Source: Asaia sp. W19 (GTDB taxonomy: Bacteria > Pseudomonadota > Alphaproteobacteria > Acetobacterales > Acetobacteraceae). From it: a stretch of DNA of 64,000 nucleotides. The notes beneath the pieces were generated by a model. The model did no database searches, was not told the origin of the DNA, and saw only the letters and a program-made list of their open reading frames with translations. A program made the translations under genes and the position numbers. Within the stretch, counting starts at the first letter, position 1; the number at the start of each line of letters is the position of its first letter. The DNA lies in NCBI RefSeq assembly GCF_003994335.1, contig NZ_PNQZ01000066.1, forward strand, positions 119,082 through 183,081, in the 5' to 3' direction. Positions 36,007 through 45,074 of this stretch are shown here, piece after piece.

Positions 36007-37896
36007 ATGCGTGCGCGTTCTCTCGTTCTTTCGCTGCTGCTTGGCAGCACGGCTTTTCCTGTTTCTGCCATGGCGGCGGGCCAGTCAGATGATATTGCGG
36101 CACTGAGACGCGAAATGCTCGAGATGCGCGCGCAGATGCAGGGTCAGATCAGCGATCTGAGGCGCGAACTCGTCAAGGAGCGCACCATGAGGCGCAAGTT
36201 CGAGCTGGCTCAAGCCAAACCGGTCCAGGCCATATCAGCGCGGGCCAAATCCGCCCGATCCGGCATTGCCCAAGGCGAAAACGCCGCGCCGGGTGGGAAA
36301 GTCCTGCGAGCGCTGCCTGCGTCGGGCGCTTCTGCGGCCACGGCGCTGGCAAGCAACAGCGCAATGCAGCAATCCTCGGCTTCGCCTTCCGGCACGGTCC
36401 CACCCGGCGCGCGCCCCGTTCCTGCCTCCGCAGAAACGTCCATGGTGCAGGGCAAGGCGGCTGTCGGGGATGCACCGGTGCAGCTTGCTTCGTCTCCGAT
36501 CATACGGCGCGCGGGGCGGCCTTCCAATCCTCAGGTCGCTTACGACACGCACCTCATTCCGCCGCCCGATCATGGTCTGAACATGTCATTTGCCGATTTC
36601 CGTCGCGCGACCCGTTCGGCGGAAACCGTCGATATCGGGGGCATACGGATCGGCTTTCCGGCAGGTCGACCGACCATCGCATCGAGTGACGGGCTCTATG
36701 CCTTCTCGGTCGGGCTCGTCATGCATTTCGATATCGGGGGTTTTCCCTCATCGGGCGGTGCGGCGCAGGGTCAGACGGGCCGCTTCCCGAAAATGAACGA
36801 GAATGCGCGACGCCTGCGTCTGCCCCTGACATGGCGCTATGGCAATCTGCTCGCCAATCTCACGCCCGAATGGGGGCGCACGGTCGACGGCACAGCAGGG
36901 CTCTATGAAGCCAATATCGTCTATAGCGGCGTTCACAACTCCCAATTCACCTTTGGGTATTATCAGCCGCGTGTGACCATGCAGGACTCTGAATCCTCGA
37001 ACGGGTTCATTCTCATGGAGCGCGCCTCGATTTCTGAAGTGGTGCGCCAGATTGCGGCCGGTGATGCCCGCATGAGTCTGGGTGGACGTACCCATCAGAA
37101 CCGCTGGTATCTGGGCGCCTATCTGACCGGCCAGACTTATGGTGATCGGACGACCGACCCGACGATTTCCGACAGCCATATCGGTGGTCTGTTGCGTGTA
37201 GCCGGGCGTCCGATTGCTACCAAGCTGGTGGATCTGCATCTCGGGGTGTCCAGCACAGCCTCATTCAAGCGTAATCAGACCTCCCAAGGGCGTGTTCTGG
37301 CCCTGACGGACCGACCGGAAACACGCCTGACCAATGAGCGTCTCGTCTCGACCGGGACGATTACGGACATCGGGAAGGTCTGGGCTGCGGGGCCGGAAAT
37401 CGCGTTGCGCTACGACAAGGCACTCATCCAGGCGGAATATTACCATATCGGCGTCACACGCGACGACGATGCACGACGCAAGGGCCCCGCGCCCAATCTC
37501 GGGTTCGACGGCTATTACGTTGCGGGCAGCTATACGCTTTTCGGTCAGACGCGACGCTACAGCCCCAAGGATGCGGCGTTTTCTGCCCCTGCGCCCAAGG
37601 AAGATTTTGACCTCTGGAACAACCAGTGGGGTGCGCTTGAGCTGGTCGGCCGCTGGAGCGTGATGGACTTCAACAGCAATATTTTCAAGGATCAGCCCGC
37701 ATCGGTTACCGGGGGTGTGCGCGGTGGGGTGCAGACCGTGTGGTCAGGCGGGCTCAACTGGTATCTCAACCGTCATTACCGCATTCAGCTTCAATACAGC
37801 CATATCGACGCCACGCGCGCGCAGACGGTCGGCACCGTCAACAACAAGGGCCGGTCGATCAATTCCATCGGGAGTCGCATTCAGGCGGCTTTCTGA
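36007..37896 (+). CDS. DcaP-like trimeric porin
   Basis: A 629-residue outer-membrane protein. A Sec signal (about 1-23, ending SAMAAG) is followed by a short coiled coil (about 28-62, LRREMLEMRAQMQGQISDLRREL), an Ala/Ser/Pro-rich linker (about 70-175) and a beta-barrel starting GIRIGFPAGRPTI and ending IGSRIQAAF. DcaP-type porins form trimers held by the coiled coil and pass small anionic or sugar molecules. No Shine-Dalgarno is obvious. The gene is followed by two hairpins. Substrate is unknown. Confidence 0.82.
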   Translation: MRARSLVLSLLLGSTAFPVSAMAAGQSDDIAALRREMLEMRAQMQGQISDLRRELVKERTMRRKFELAQAKPVQAISARAKSARSGIAQGENAAPGGKVLRALPASGASAATALASNSAMQQSSASPSGTVPPGARPVPASAETSMVQGKAAVGDAPVQLASSPIIRRAGRPSNPQVAYDTHLIPPPDHGLNMSFADFRRATRSAETVDIGGIRIGFPAGRPTIASSDGLYAFSVGLVMHFDIGGFPSSGGAAQGQTGRFPKMNENARRLRLPLTWRYGNLLANLTPEWGRTVDGTAGLYEANIVYSGVHNSQFTFGYYQPRVTMQDSESSNGFILMERASISEVVRQIAAGDARMSLGGRTHQNRWYLGAYLTGQTYGDRTTDPTISDSHIGGLLRVAGRPIATKLVDLHLGVSSTASFKRNQTSQGRVLALTDRPETRLTNERLVSTGTITDIGKVWAAGPEIALRYDKALIQAEYYHIGVTRDDDARRKGPAPNLGFDGYYVAGSYTLFGQTRRYSPKDAAFSAPAPKEDFDLWNNQWGALELVGRWSVMDFNSNIFKDQPASVTGGVRGGVQTVWSGGLNWYLNRHYRIQLQYSHIDATRAQTVGTVNNKGRSINSIGSRIQAAF

Positions 37897-37901
37897 GGAA
37901 G

Positions 37902-37922
37902 CTCTCTCCCGGAAAGAGAGAG
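37902..37922 (+). terminator. Hairpin after the porin gene
   Basis: CTCTCTC (37902-37908) pairs with GAGAGAG (37916-37922), starting 5 bases after the stop codon. Seven base pairs, no T-run. Confidence 0.45.
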
Positions 37923-38031
37923 AAGTCCATGAACTGCCGAGTAGGCTCTTGGTCTCGGGGCGGAGGGGGCGTTCTCCAACCCGGGAGTTCCACCGGGATA
38001 CAGAGCAGATCTTGTGCCCCGCCTGATCGCC

Positions 38032-38048
38032 CTCCCGTCATTCGGGAG
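38032..38048. terminator. Second hairpin in the porin-lipoprotein spacer
   Basis: CTCCCG (38032-38037) pairs with CGGGAG (38043-38048) with a 5-base loop and possible extension by flanking GC-rich bases. It may terminate the leftward lipid-transport operon, whose last stop is at 38140. Confidence 0.3.
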
Positions 38049-38139
38049 AGGAGGCGGGGGGTATCTGCTCGCAGCGTTGCCCGATCCCAGGGCCATGCGC
38101 CAGCCCGGATGGGCCGGCCCGTCGGCCTGTCCCGTCGGT

Positions 38140-38703
38140 TCAGCCCGCCGATTCAGCGGCGATACGATCTGCCAGCTTCTCGAAAAGCTGACGCAGCAGG
38201 GCGGCCTTCTCCTGATCGGTTGCAACGCTGCCCTGTACGCTTTCCATGCTGCGTCCCTGTCGGACAGGACGCGTTTCGTCGCGGGGCAGGCGTGTCCAGC
38301 TTGCCAGAACCACAGCCTTGCCATCGCTCGTCATATCCAGACGCTCCATGGTGATGCTGAGCCGTGAGTCGGGCGTCTCAACCGGCGCATAGGCGGTCAC
38401 CATTGCCTGCGGCCAGTCCTGGGACAGACGTGCGACAATCAGGTCGGTCGCCGACTGGGAGAGGCGGCTGGCCCAGCGACCATTGCTGCTGCGCAGAAGA
38501 CGACTATCGTCGCGTACAAGAATATCTTGGGTGTCGAGATAATCCGGCATGACCACGCGCGGAACATAGACCACAGCTGCATTGCGCGGTGGTGTCGCGA
38601 CTGGCCCCGCGACGGGCGCGAGCGTGTAGAACTGGACCGGTGCGGAAGCACAGGCAGAAAGCAGCCCCAGAGCGACCGCAGGAAAAAGATGGTGCAGTCT
38701 CAT
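38140..38703 (-). CDS. Lipid-transport auxiliary lipoprotein (PqiC/YmbA type)
   Basis: A 187-residue lipoprotein: a short signal ending LLSACASAP gives a lipobox with the acylated Cys near 18. The mature part matches the ABC-type transport auxiliary component (PqiC) family, with FYTLAPV at its start and IDDSRLLRSSNGRWASRLSQSATDLIVARLSQ-like features in the middle. It should sit on the inner leaflet of the outer membrane and assist the MCE bridge. It overlaps the MlaD-like gene by 4 bp and is the last of the four-gene operon. Confidence 0.85.
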   Translation of the reverse strand: MRLHHLFPAVALGLLSACASAPVQFYTLAPVAGPVATPPRNAAVVYVPRVVMPDYLDTQDILVRDDSRLLRSSNGRWASRLSQSATDLIVARLSQDWPQAMVTAYAPVETPDSRLSITMERLDMTSDGKAVVLASWTRLPRDETRPVRQGRSMESVQGSVATDQEKAALLRQLFEKLADRIAAESAG

Positions 38704-39662
38704 TGGCGGCGTCCTGTCAGGAGAAGTTGCGGGTTGCGCTCGACGTCATTGGCGAAGCCGCGCAAGGCGGCAGCTGCCGAGGCGATGTCACGCAGGGCGG
38801 AATCCAGATTGGCGCGATCTATCGAGCGCGGGGAGGTCATGCTTTGCAGATTGGCCAGCGTCTTGTTGGCCGTCTCCATGGTGCTGCGGCTGTTCTGAAG
38901 CAGCAGATGCAGTTCCTGCCCGCGGGCGGAGAGCTGTTCGGTCCCGGTGCTGGCAAGGCGGTCGACGCTTTGCAGCGTATGGAGCAGTTGCGGCTGGAGC
39001 GTGGTGATCATCTGGTGCGCCGCATCCACTGTTTCACGGCTGTGGTCAGATGTGGCCTGAACGCTGTCGGCCAGGGCGGGCAGGCGCTGATCGAGCGTTT
39101 CGGCCAGATGGTGGACGATCGCGAGCGTGGCCGAGGCATCGTCGCTGAGTTTGCGCAGGGGGAGATGGGTCAGGGTATTCGTAATGGCCTGTATGGAGGA
39201 TTGGCGCGTCGGAATCTCGGTCACATCCGTCAGTTCGGGATGGAGCACGGCCGGGGTGCCGGGGGAGATATCGAGATCGATCTGCGAGGTGCCGGTCACG
39301 AAGCTCTTGAGATTCATCTCGCCCCGAAGGCCATGATCGACCAGATCATGCAGGCTGGGCAGATGACCGTGTTTCTCACCAGCTACGAGGATATCGTCGC
39401 GTCTGAGTGTCACATAGACGGGGATATAGGCTTCGCGTGTTTTGGGATCATACTCGATCGCGATTCGATCGACCGCGCCCACCTGAACACCCCGGAAATT
39501 GACCGGCGCTCCCACGGATAGCCCGTTGGTTGACCCCCGGAAAATCAGGACAGCCCGATCCATGTGGGTGAAAGGGTGAAAATTACCGAAAAAGACGAAG
39601 GCGCTGATCATGAGCGCCAGGCCTCCGAGAACGAACGCACCGACGAGGGCCTGTCTGTTCAT
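38700..39662 (-). CDS. MlaD/MCE-domain substrate-binding protein
   Basis: A 320-residue protein with one N-terminal membrane helix (about 7-27) and an MCE domain (about 38-115; the GLSVGAPVNFRGVQVGAVDRI segment is the MCE core). The rest is a helical, coiled-coil-like region (about 150-310) that may form a hexameric tube. It bridges periplasm for phospholipid transport. It overlaps the ATPase gene by 4 bp upstream and the lipoprotein gene by 4 bp downstream. Confidence 0.92.
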   Translation of the reverse strand: MNRQALVGAFVLGGLALMISAFVFFGNFHPFTHMDRAVLIFRGSTNGLSVGAPVNFRGVQVGAVDRIAIEYDPKTREAYIPVYVTLRRDDILVAGEKHGHLPSLHDLVDHGLRGEMNLKSFVTGTSQIDLDISPGTPAVLHPELTDVTEIPTRQSSIQAITNTLTHLPLRKLSDDASATLAIVHHLAETLDQRLPALADSVQATSDHSRETVDAAHQMITTLQPQLLHTLQSVDRLASTGTEQLSARGQELHLLLQNSRSTMETANKTLANLQSMTSPRSIDRANLDSALRDIASAAAALRGFANDVERNPQLLLTGRRQ

Positions 39663-40429
39663 GATGCGCTTCCTTCTTCATTGCGTTGCCTGTTCATGAA
39701 GGCATGAACCTGCGGGTCTGTACTATTGTCGCGCAGATGACGCGGTGATCCGTGGGCGATAGGACGCTTCGTCAGCGCGTCGAGAAAAATTCCATCATCG
39801 GCAATCGTGAACAGGCTCGGCAGTTCGTGGCTCACGATCACGATGGTGGCGCCAAGCCCGTCGCGCAAATTCAGGATCAGATCATCCAGCCGCGCAGAGG
39901 TGATGGGGTCGAGTCCGGCAGAGGGTTCATCGAAGAACAGGATATCGGGGTCAAGTGCGAGAGCGCGTGCCAGTCCGGCGCGTTTGCGCATGCCGCCACT
40001 GATTTCGGCCGGGGTCAGATCGATGGCGTCCTGAAGGCCGACGAGCGCCAGCTTGAGTTCGACCAGACGTCTGATGGCCCGTGCATCGAGCCTTGTGAAC
40101 ATCTGTAGTGGGAGGGCAACGTTCTCGCCCACCGTCATGGAGCTCCACAGCGCGCCGCTCTGGAACAGGACGCCGAAGCGATGATTGATTTCTGTTCGCT
40201 GGGCATCGGAGCCTGCCCAGTAATCTTGCGTGCCGACGCGGAAGCTGCCGGATTTTGGGCGAAGCAGACCGATCATGCTCTTGAGCAGCGTCGATTTGCC
40301 GCAGCCGGAGCCACCCATCACGGCATAGATGCTGCCCCGTCGTACTGAGAGATCGATATCGGACTGGATGATTTTCGGACCAAAGCCGAGCGTCACCCCC
40401 TGCATGGTCATGATTGGATCGTCACTCAT
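39659..40429 (-). CDS. MlaF-type ABC ATPase
   Basis: A 256-residue ATPase for the lipid transporter. Walker A is GGSGCGKST (about 35-43), the signature ISGGMRKRAGLARAL (about 142-156) has the Mla-type GGMRKR form, and Walker B is ILFFDEPSAGLDP. It partners with the MlaE permease gene, only 3 bp upstream, and the MCE gene, which overlaps it. Confidence 0.94.
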   Translation of the reverse strand: MSDDPIMTMQGVTLGFGPKIIQSDIDLSVRRGSIYAVMGGSGCGKSTLLKSMIGLLRPKSGSFRVGTQDYWAGSDAQRTEINHRFGVLFQSGALWSSMTVGENVALPLQMFTRLDARAIRRLVELKLALVGLQDAIDLTPAEISGGMRKRAGLARALALDPDILFFDEPSAGLDPITSARLDDLILNLRDGLGATIVIVSHELPSLFTIADDGIFLDALTKRPIAHGSPRHLRDNSTDPQVHAFMNRQRNEEGSAS

Positions 40430-40432
40430 GGA

Positions 40433-41611
40433 TCAGATCCCCACGCTATTGGCGATAACGGCGAAGATGGCATCGAGCGCGATTACGCCGACAATGCCGA
40501 TCACCACGGCATGGGTGGCCGCAATACCGACATCGGCTGCGGAGCGCCCGGCCTTGAGGCCGATACGGCAGCTCGTGAGCCCGATGAACGCGCCGAAAAC
40601 GATGCTCTTGATGAAGCCGAAAAAGAACTGGCTGATGCCGAATGCGATCACGGTCTGATGGAAATAACCGAGGCTCGTTATGTCGAGCATCGAAATGGCA
40701 ACGACATAACCGCCCAGCATGCCGATCAGACAGCCGTAAAGATACAGAAACGGCATGGTGACGACGAGAGAAAGCACGGCAGGGAGGATGAGGTAAGAAG
40801 ACACGGATATGCCGAAAACCTTCAGCGCATCGATTTCCTCATTGCCCTGCATGGTCGAGATGCGCGCGGCATACGCGCCACCGGTGCGTCCGGCCATGAT
40901 GATGGCGGTCATGACGGCCGCCATCTCACGCACCGTCGCAATCCCCACGAGGCTCGCCACATAGATGCCTGCGGCGAATTTCTGGAGCTGAACCGCGCCG
41001 ACGAAGGCGAGAATGGCCCCGACAAGAAAATTGACCACGCCTACGATCAGAAGGGCGGAAGGGCCCGCATTGAACAGATCGCTCAGCAGGTCGCTGCTGC
41101 GTAGCCCCCCCTTGCGAAACAAGGAGCGATATCCGGCAAGGGTCGTCCGTCCTGCCAGACCGGCGACAATCCCGATCTCGGCCAGAACCGCTTCGGCCCG
41201 GATCCCGATCTTCTCCAGGAACGGTGTTCTGGTTCTGCGTGTAGGGACGACCGGTGCGGTCTGCTCAGGCAGCAGATCGAGCAATCGCTGCATGGGATGC
41301 GGAAGCGTTGCCATGTCGAAGCGTACTCCCGCCGCATCGCAGCCTCGACGGACATCCCAGAGAAAGGCGACGAGCCCGGTATCCCAATCGGTGATGCCCG
41401 ATGTGTCGCAGCTTATCGTGGTCGCCCCCGCTGCCGAAAGCCCCTCGTCCGAGAAGGTCGGGAGGGCAGCATCGTGACTGCGCCATGAGCCGGTCAGCAC
41501 GAGGCAGAGGGTCTTTTCCTGCAACACGGTCTGATACTGCGCTGCCCCGTTCAGGGCCTTGCCGCTCGACGGTGTCCTGCCAGCGGGGGAAGGAGCCTCC
41601 GTCAGGACCAT
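40433..41611 (-). CDS. MlaE-type permease with N-terminal STAS domain
   Basis: A protein of about 392 residues. The N-terminal third is a STAS-like domain (about 20-115, with DTSGITDWDTGLVAFLWD), fused to an MlaE permease (about 140-390) with five or six hydrophobic helices. The IIMAGRTGGAYAARISTMQGNEEIDALKVFGIS segment is the EAA-like coupling helix of MlaE. In several proteobacteria MlaB (STAS) is a separate protein; here it is fused. Start is uncertain: 41611 has GCGAG before it, ATG 41650 and TTG 41677 are in frame upstream. Confidence 0.9.
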   Translation of the reverse strand: MVLTEAPSPAGRTPSSGKALNGAAQYQTVLQEKTLCLVLTGSWRSHDAALPTFSDEGLSAAGATTISCDTSGITDWDTGLVAFLWDVRRGCDAAGVRFDMATLPHPMQRLLDLLPEQTAPVVPTRRTRTPFLEKIGIRAEAVLAEIGIVAGLAGRTTLAGYRSLFRKGGLRSSDLLSDLFNAGPSALLIVGVVNFLVGAILAFVGAVQLQKFAAGIYVASLVGIATVREMAAVMTAIIMAGRTGGAYAARISTMQGNEEIDALKVFGISVSSYLILPAVLSLVVTMPFLYLYGCLIGMLGGYVVAISMLDITSLGYFHQTVIAFGISQFFFGFIKSIVFGAFIGLTSCRIGLKAGRSAADVGIAATHAVVIGIVGVIALDAIFAVIANSVGI

Positions 41612-41715
41612 GGAAAACTCGCGGGATTCAGTGCCATCATGCTGCAGCATTCTGATGGCTCGAGCCGCTGCTTGCAAGAACGCGGCACCCTTCGGGATCG
41701 GGTGCGGGGCAAGTT

Positions 41716-41728
41716 GTGATCATATCAC
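41716..41728. promoter_or_regulatory. Short palindrome upstream of the lipid-transport operon
   Basis: GTGATCATATCAC has 5-bp perfect arms around CAT, in the 240-bp region before the MlaE gene, and a further GTGATC lies 9 bp on. It could be an operator; no regulator is suggested. I see no gene in 41678-41917. Confidence 0.3.
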
Positions 41729-41917
41729 GCCAAGATGTGATCGACGCGATAATCGGCGCCTTAGTGATCTCCTGGTGGAAAGCTGCGGGCAGGAGGCGAG
41801 GGATTCCGGGAGACGCTCACGCGCCCTGTGTGTCCGTTCCCGGCGCCCCCGTGCTCGGTGTCTTCATGTTCGAGGCCTGGATGCCTAGCGCCGCAGCGTC
41901 GTCTGGAGGCTGCGCTC

Positions 41918-42802
41918 CTAACGTTCCTCCATATAGAACTCGACCGGCACGGTCAGGGTGAGCGTAGCGCCGGTGATCGTATCGGGCGGGCTGGGCAGTG
42001 GCTCGGCGCGGCGCACAAGCGCCAGGGTTTCCTCATCCAGAAGCGCATAGCCGGTCGGGCGGACGAGCACCGCTGAGAGCACATGGCCTTTGCGATCCAT
42101 GGTGAAGCGCAGCATCACGGTGCCTTCCTGATGCTCCGCCTGCGCCTTGGCCGGATAGCGTTTGAAACGCTCCAGCCGTGCCAGCAGGGTGCCTTGCCAG
42201 CTCGCTTTCGCTGCCGAAGCCTCGCGTGTTGATGGTTCGCCCTTCGCGTTTGTGGCCGAAACGGTCGAAGGTGGAGCATCCGAGGGGGGCGGTGCCGTAT
42301 TCGCCGTGGACTGGGTCGATACGGGCGGCGGAAGATGCTTGGGCACAGGTGGCGAGGGCGTGACCTTGCGGCGCACAGGCTCAACCTTGATCTTTTTCGG
42401 AACCGGCACGGGGGGCAGTGGCGCGGGCGAGGGCGGGGCCATCACCTCGGGCGGCTTTTCGGGCGCAGGAGGCTCCGGCGTGGCGATCTGGGGCGGTCCG
42501 GGCGGCTTTTGCTCCGGCGGGCTTGGTACACTGGCGGGTTCAGGGGCGAGATCGATCGCAATGGCCGCGGGAGGCGGCGCGTAGGGCGGGGGCGTGGCGG
42601 GGCGCAGTTGCGCCACCGCCCAGAGCGCGAGCCCGGTTGCCACGACGATCGCCGCTGCGGAGCATCCGCCAAGACGGCGCTGGCGCTGGGCCTCGATCTG
42701 CTGGTGACGCTGGTAGACCGCTCGGAAGGAGAGGGACCCTTCCGACAGGGAAGGGCCGGGTGGCGCGGCGGGCAGGGGCGTGCGGAAATCCCTTGCGGTC
42801 AC
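41918..42802 (-). CDS. tonB: TonB energy-transducing protein
   Basis: A 294-residue protein. One membrane helix (about 47-66) is followed by a long Pro/Glu/Lys-rich periplasm-spanning region (about 68-165) and a C-terminal TonB domain (about 205-294) with RYPAKAQAEHQEGTVMLRFTMDRKGHV. It passes proton-motive energy to the outer-membrane receptors in this window and elsewhere. The start is GTG, whose GTGA overlaps the exbD stop, so translation is coupled. Confidence 0.9.
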   Translation of the reverse strand: MTARDFRTPLPAAPPGPSLSEGSLSFRAVYQRHQQIEAQRQRRLGGCSAAAIVVATGLALWAVAQLRPATPPPYAPPPAAIAIDLAPEPASVPSPPEQKPPGPPQIATPEPPAPEKPPEVMAPPSPAPLPPVPVPKKIKVEPVRRKVTPSPPVPKHLPPPVSTQSTANTAPPPSDAPPSTVSATNAKGEPSTREASAAKASWQGTLLARLERFKRYPAKAQAEHQEGTVMLRFTMDRKGHVLSAVLVRPTGYALLDEETLALVRRAEPLPSPPDTITGATLTLTVPVEFYMEER

Positions 42803-43233
42803 GGCGCGTCGCCCTCCTCCTGCCCCTGCAGGTTGACGAGTGCCACCTTGAGGAACCCCGCCTTGCGCAGGAGATCCATCGATTTCATCAGCGTCTCGTA
42901 ATCCACTGTCTTGTCAGCGCGCAGAAAGATACGCTCGTCCTTATGCCCGTTGGTGAGCGTCATCAGCTTCGCGGGCAGCGCATCATTGCTGATGTCTTCC
43001 TCGCCCAGAGCAAGGCTGTGATCAGCCTTGACGGTCACGAAGATCGGATTGGCCGGGCGTGGCGCTGGTTTCTCGGTCGATGAGGGCAAATCGACAGGAA
43101 CGTTTACCGTGCTCAGCGGCGCCGTGACCATGAAGATCACGAGCAGCACCAGCATGACGTCGATGAGCGGCGTTACATTCAGCTCATGGGCATCGAGTGC
43201 CGTATCATCGGCATGGCGCATGCGCAGCGCCAT
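42799..43233 (-). CDS. exbD: ExbD biopolymer transport protein
   Basis: A 144-residue protein with one N-terminal membrane helix (about 22-42) containing the proton-carrying Asp in VTPLIDVMLVLLVIFM, and a periplasmic domain. It forms the motor complex with ExbB and TonB. It lies 2 bp after exbB and overlaps tonB. Confidence 0.94.
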   Translation of the reverse strand: MALRMRHADDTALDAHELNVTPLIDVMLVLLVIFMVTAPLSTVNVPVDLPSSTEKPAPRPANPIFVTVKADHSLALGEEDISNDALPAKLMTLTNGHKDERIFLRADKTVDYETLMKSMDLLRKAGFLKVALVNLQGQEEGDAP

Positions 43234-43235
43234 GG

Positions 43236-43988
43236 TCAGCGTCCCGCCTGCTCGGCGCGTGGTGTGGCGAAGCGGAGTACCTGTCCGCCCCCACCCTGAA
43301 CATGCAGTCGGCTGAGATCGCGGGAGACGAGGCGCAGGATGAGTGCCGTCAGGTCCCCGACCTGCGCCTTACAGCCAAGGCACTGACGCGACAGGAAATT
43401 ATAGATCACTACGGCGGGAATGGCGGCCACGAGCCCGAGCGCCGTGGCAAGCAGGGCTTCGGCAATGCCGGGGGCCACGACGGCCAGGCTGGTCGCCTTG
43501 GTTGCGGCAATGCCGGTGAAGGAGGTCATGATCCCCCAGACCGTCCCGAACAGTCCGATAAAAGGTGCGGTTGCACCGATCGTGGCCAGAATGCCCGTCC
43601 CCCTCATGAGGCGGCGGCCTTCCGCAGCTTCGAGGCGCTCGAGATGGAGCATGATGCGCTCCTTGAGCCCCTCTCGGTCTTCCAGCACGTCGGCCGAGCG
43701 CGTCCATTCATTTGAGGCGGCCAGAAGCAATGCCCTCACGATGCCGATATCGGGGCAGAGATCATGCGAGGCGGATAGGGTCGGCGCCTCTTCCAGCGTC
43801 AGTTCGGCCCGCGCGAGAGCGCGCCGGACACGCATCACCTCGACCACCTTGGCGACGAAAACCGCCCAGCTGATGACGCAGGCGATGATGAGGAGCATCA
43901 TGACGCAGCGCACGACAGGGCCTGCCCCCAGGAACATTTCCCATGGGGTGAAGGGAAGGGAGGCGAGATCGCCAGTGGGCGCAGCCAT
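43236..43988 (-). CDS. exbB: ExbB proton channel protein
   Basis: A 250-residue MotA/TolQ/ExbB-family protein with three membrane helices (about 20-42, 140-162, 180-205). The GTGILATIGATAPFIGLFGTVWGIM core is typical, as is GIAEALLATALGLVAAIPAVVIYN. It is first of the exbB-exbD-tonB operon. An iron-type regulatory site lies between this gene and the divergent dioxygenase gene. Confidence 0.94.
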   Translation of the reverse strand: MAAPTGDLASLPFTPWEMFLGAGPVVRCVMMLLIIACVISWAVFVAKVVEVMRVRRALARAELTLEEAPTLSASHDLCPDIGIVRALLLAASNEWTRSADVLEDREGLKERIMLHLERLEAAEGRRLMRGTGILATIGATAPFIGLFGTVWGIMTSFTGIAATKATSLAVVAPGIAEALLATALGLVAAIPAVVIYNFLSRQCLGCKAQVGDLTALILRLVSRDLSRLHVQGGGGQVLRFATPRAEQAGR

Positions 43989-44077
43989 GGGGCTCTCCTG
44001 ATTTCGTGAGGGCTTCCGCCCCTGGGGCGTGACCTGTTCTTGTTACGGGGTGTAACCGTGGGCTTGAGATGTGTTAA

Positions 44078-44092
44078 TCAGATTCATTCTCA
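44078..44092. promoter_or_regulatory. Fur-box-like site
   Basis: Read on the minus strand the site is TGAGAATGAATCTGA, a 7-1-7 arrangement close to the Fur operator type TGAGAATnATTCTCA. It lies 34-48 bp before the piuC ATG and about 90 bp before exbB, so iron could repress both. Confidence 0.55.
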
Positions 44093-44125
44093 ATTACAAG
44101 AACTCGATTGCACAGGAGAGCGCGC

Positions 44126-44809
44126 ATGCTGGTTCACATTCCCAATGTCCTGACGCCGGAAGAGCTGCGTCACTGCCGTGAAACCTTGGAACGCGCGGCG
44201 TGGCTGGACGGCAAGGTGACCGCCGGGCAGCAATCGGCGAAGGCCAAGCATAATCTGCAGGTTCCACAGGATTCGGAAACCTCGCGCGCGCTTGGCGAGA
44301 TCGTGCTGAGGGCACTTGGGCGCAATCCCGTTTTCAATAGTGCCGCCTTGCCGTTGCGTGTGTTTCCGCCCCTCTTCAACCGCTATGATGTCGGGATGAA
44401 ATTCGGCGCGCATGTGGATAATGCCATACGGCCTATCCCCGATAGCGGCTTTCGTATCCGGACCGATGTATCTTCCACCCTCTTCATCACCGGGCCGGAG
44501 GAGTATGATGGGGGCGAGTTGGTCATCCAGGATACCTATGGCGAGCAGCGCGTGAAGCTGCCTGCCGGTGATATGGTGGTCTATCCTTCGACCAGTCTGC
44601 ACAGCGTGAGCGAAGTGACGCGCGGTTCGCGCTGGGCGTCGTTTTTCTGGAGTCAGTCCATGGTGCGCGATGATACCAGACGCGCCCTGCTTTACGATTT
44701 CGACAGATCGATCATCGAGACCCGCAAATCCCTGCCCGATGATCATCCTGGCGTGCTCGGGTTGACCTCCACCTATCACAATCTGCTGCGGCAATGGGCC
44801 GAACTCTGA
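44126..44809 (+). CDS. piuC: PKHD-type Fe(II)/2-oxoglutarate hydroxylase (PiuC/YbiX)
   Basis: A 227-residue enzyme of the Fe(II)/2-oxoglutarate dioxygenase superfamily. GAHVDNAI supplies H96 and D98, [11 protein letters not shown] supplies H159, and R169 is the likely 2-oxoglutarate contact. The middle FEDTYGE-like segment [20 protein letters not shown] is typical of PiuC. The family is regularly found with iron-uptake receptors under Fur control; its substrate is not established. AGGAG lies 7 bases before the ATG. It is divergent from exbB with a Fur-like site between. Confidence 0.9.
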   Translation: MLVHIPNVLTPEELRHCRETLERAAWLDGKVTAGQQSAKAKHNLQVPQDSETSRALGEIVLRALGRNPVFNSAALPLRVFPPLFNRYDVGMKFGAHVDNAIRPIPDSGFRIRTDVSSTLFITGPEEYDGGELVIQDTYGEQRVKLPAGDMVVYPSTSLHSVSEVTRGSRWASFFWSQSMVRDDTRRALLYDFDRSIIETRKSLPDDHPGVLGLTSTYHNLLRQWAEL

Positions 44810-45038
44810 GCCGTATGCTGACCGAGGCGCCGAAGCCGGTTCTGTGCACCCTGCCGCCAGGCGCGTAAGGAACGCCGGGCCGGTTCTGCCAGCAGGTATG
44901 GAGGATGCCACCTGGAATGGTCGCTGGCCTATCCTCCCGAGACGCGGTTAGAACCTTCTGATGGTCAATGGATCACGGAAGGACCGGTCAGATCGCCCGT
45001 ATTGCGTATTGTAACTCTGTTTTCTTCTTCCTTATCAT

Positions 45039-45055
45039 TACGAAAACGAATCGTA
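45039..45055. promoter_or_regulatory. Inverted repeat just upstream of the TonB receptor operon
   Basis: TACGA (45039-45043) and TCGTA (45051-45055) form arms separated by 7 bases, 19 bp before the ATG. The site could bind a regulator of the following four genes; the arms are short. The rest of 44810-45038 shows nothing I can name. Confidence 0.3.
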
Positions 45056-45074
45056 TTGGTCGGAGGGAAGCGGC

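Noticed and set aside
41678..41917. Small frames between mlaE and tonB
   Set aside because: They overlap palindromic sequence, lack ribosome sites and match nothing I know.
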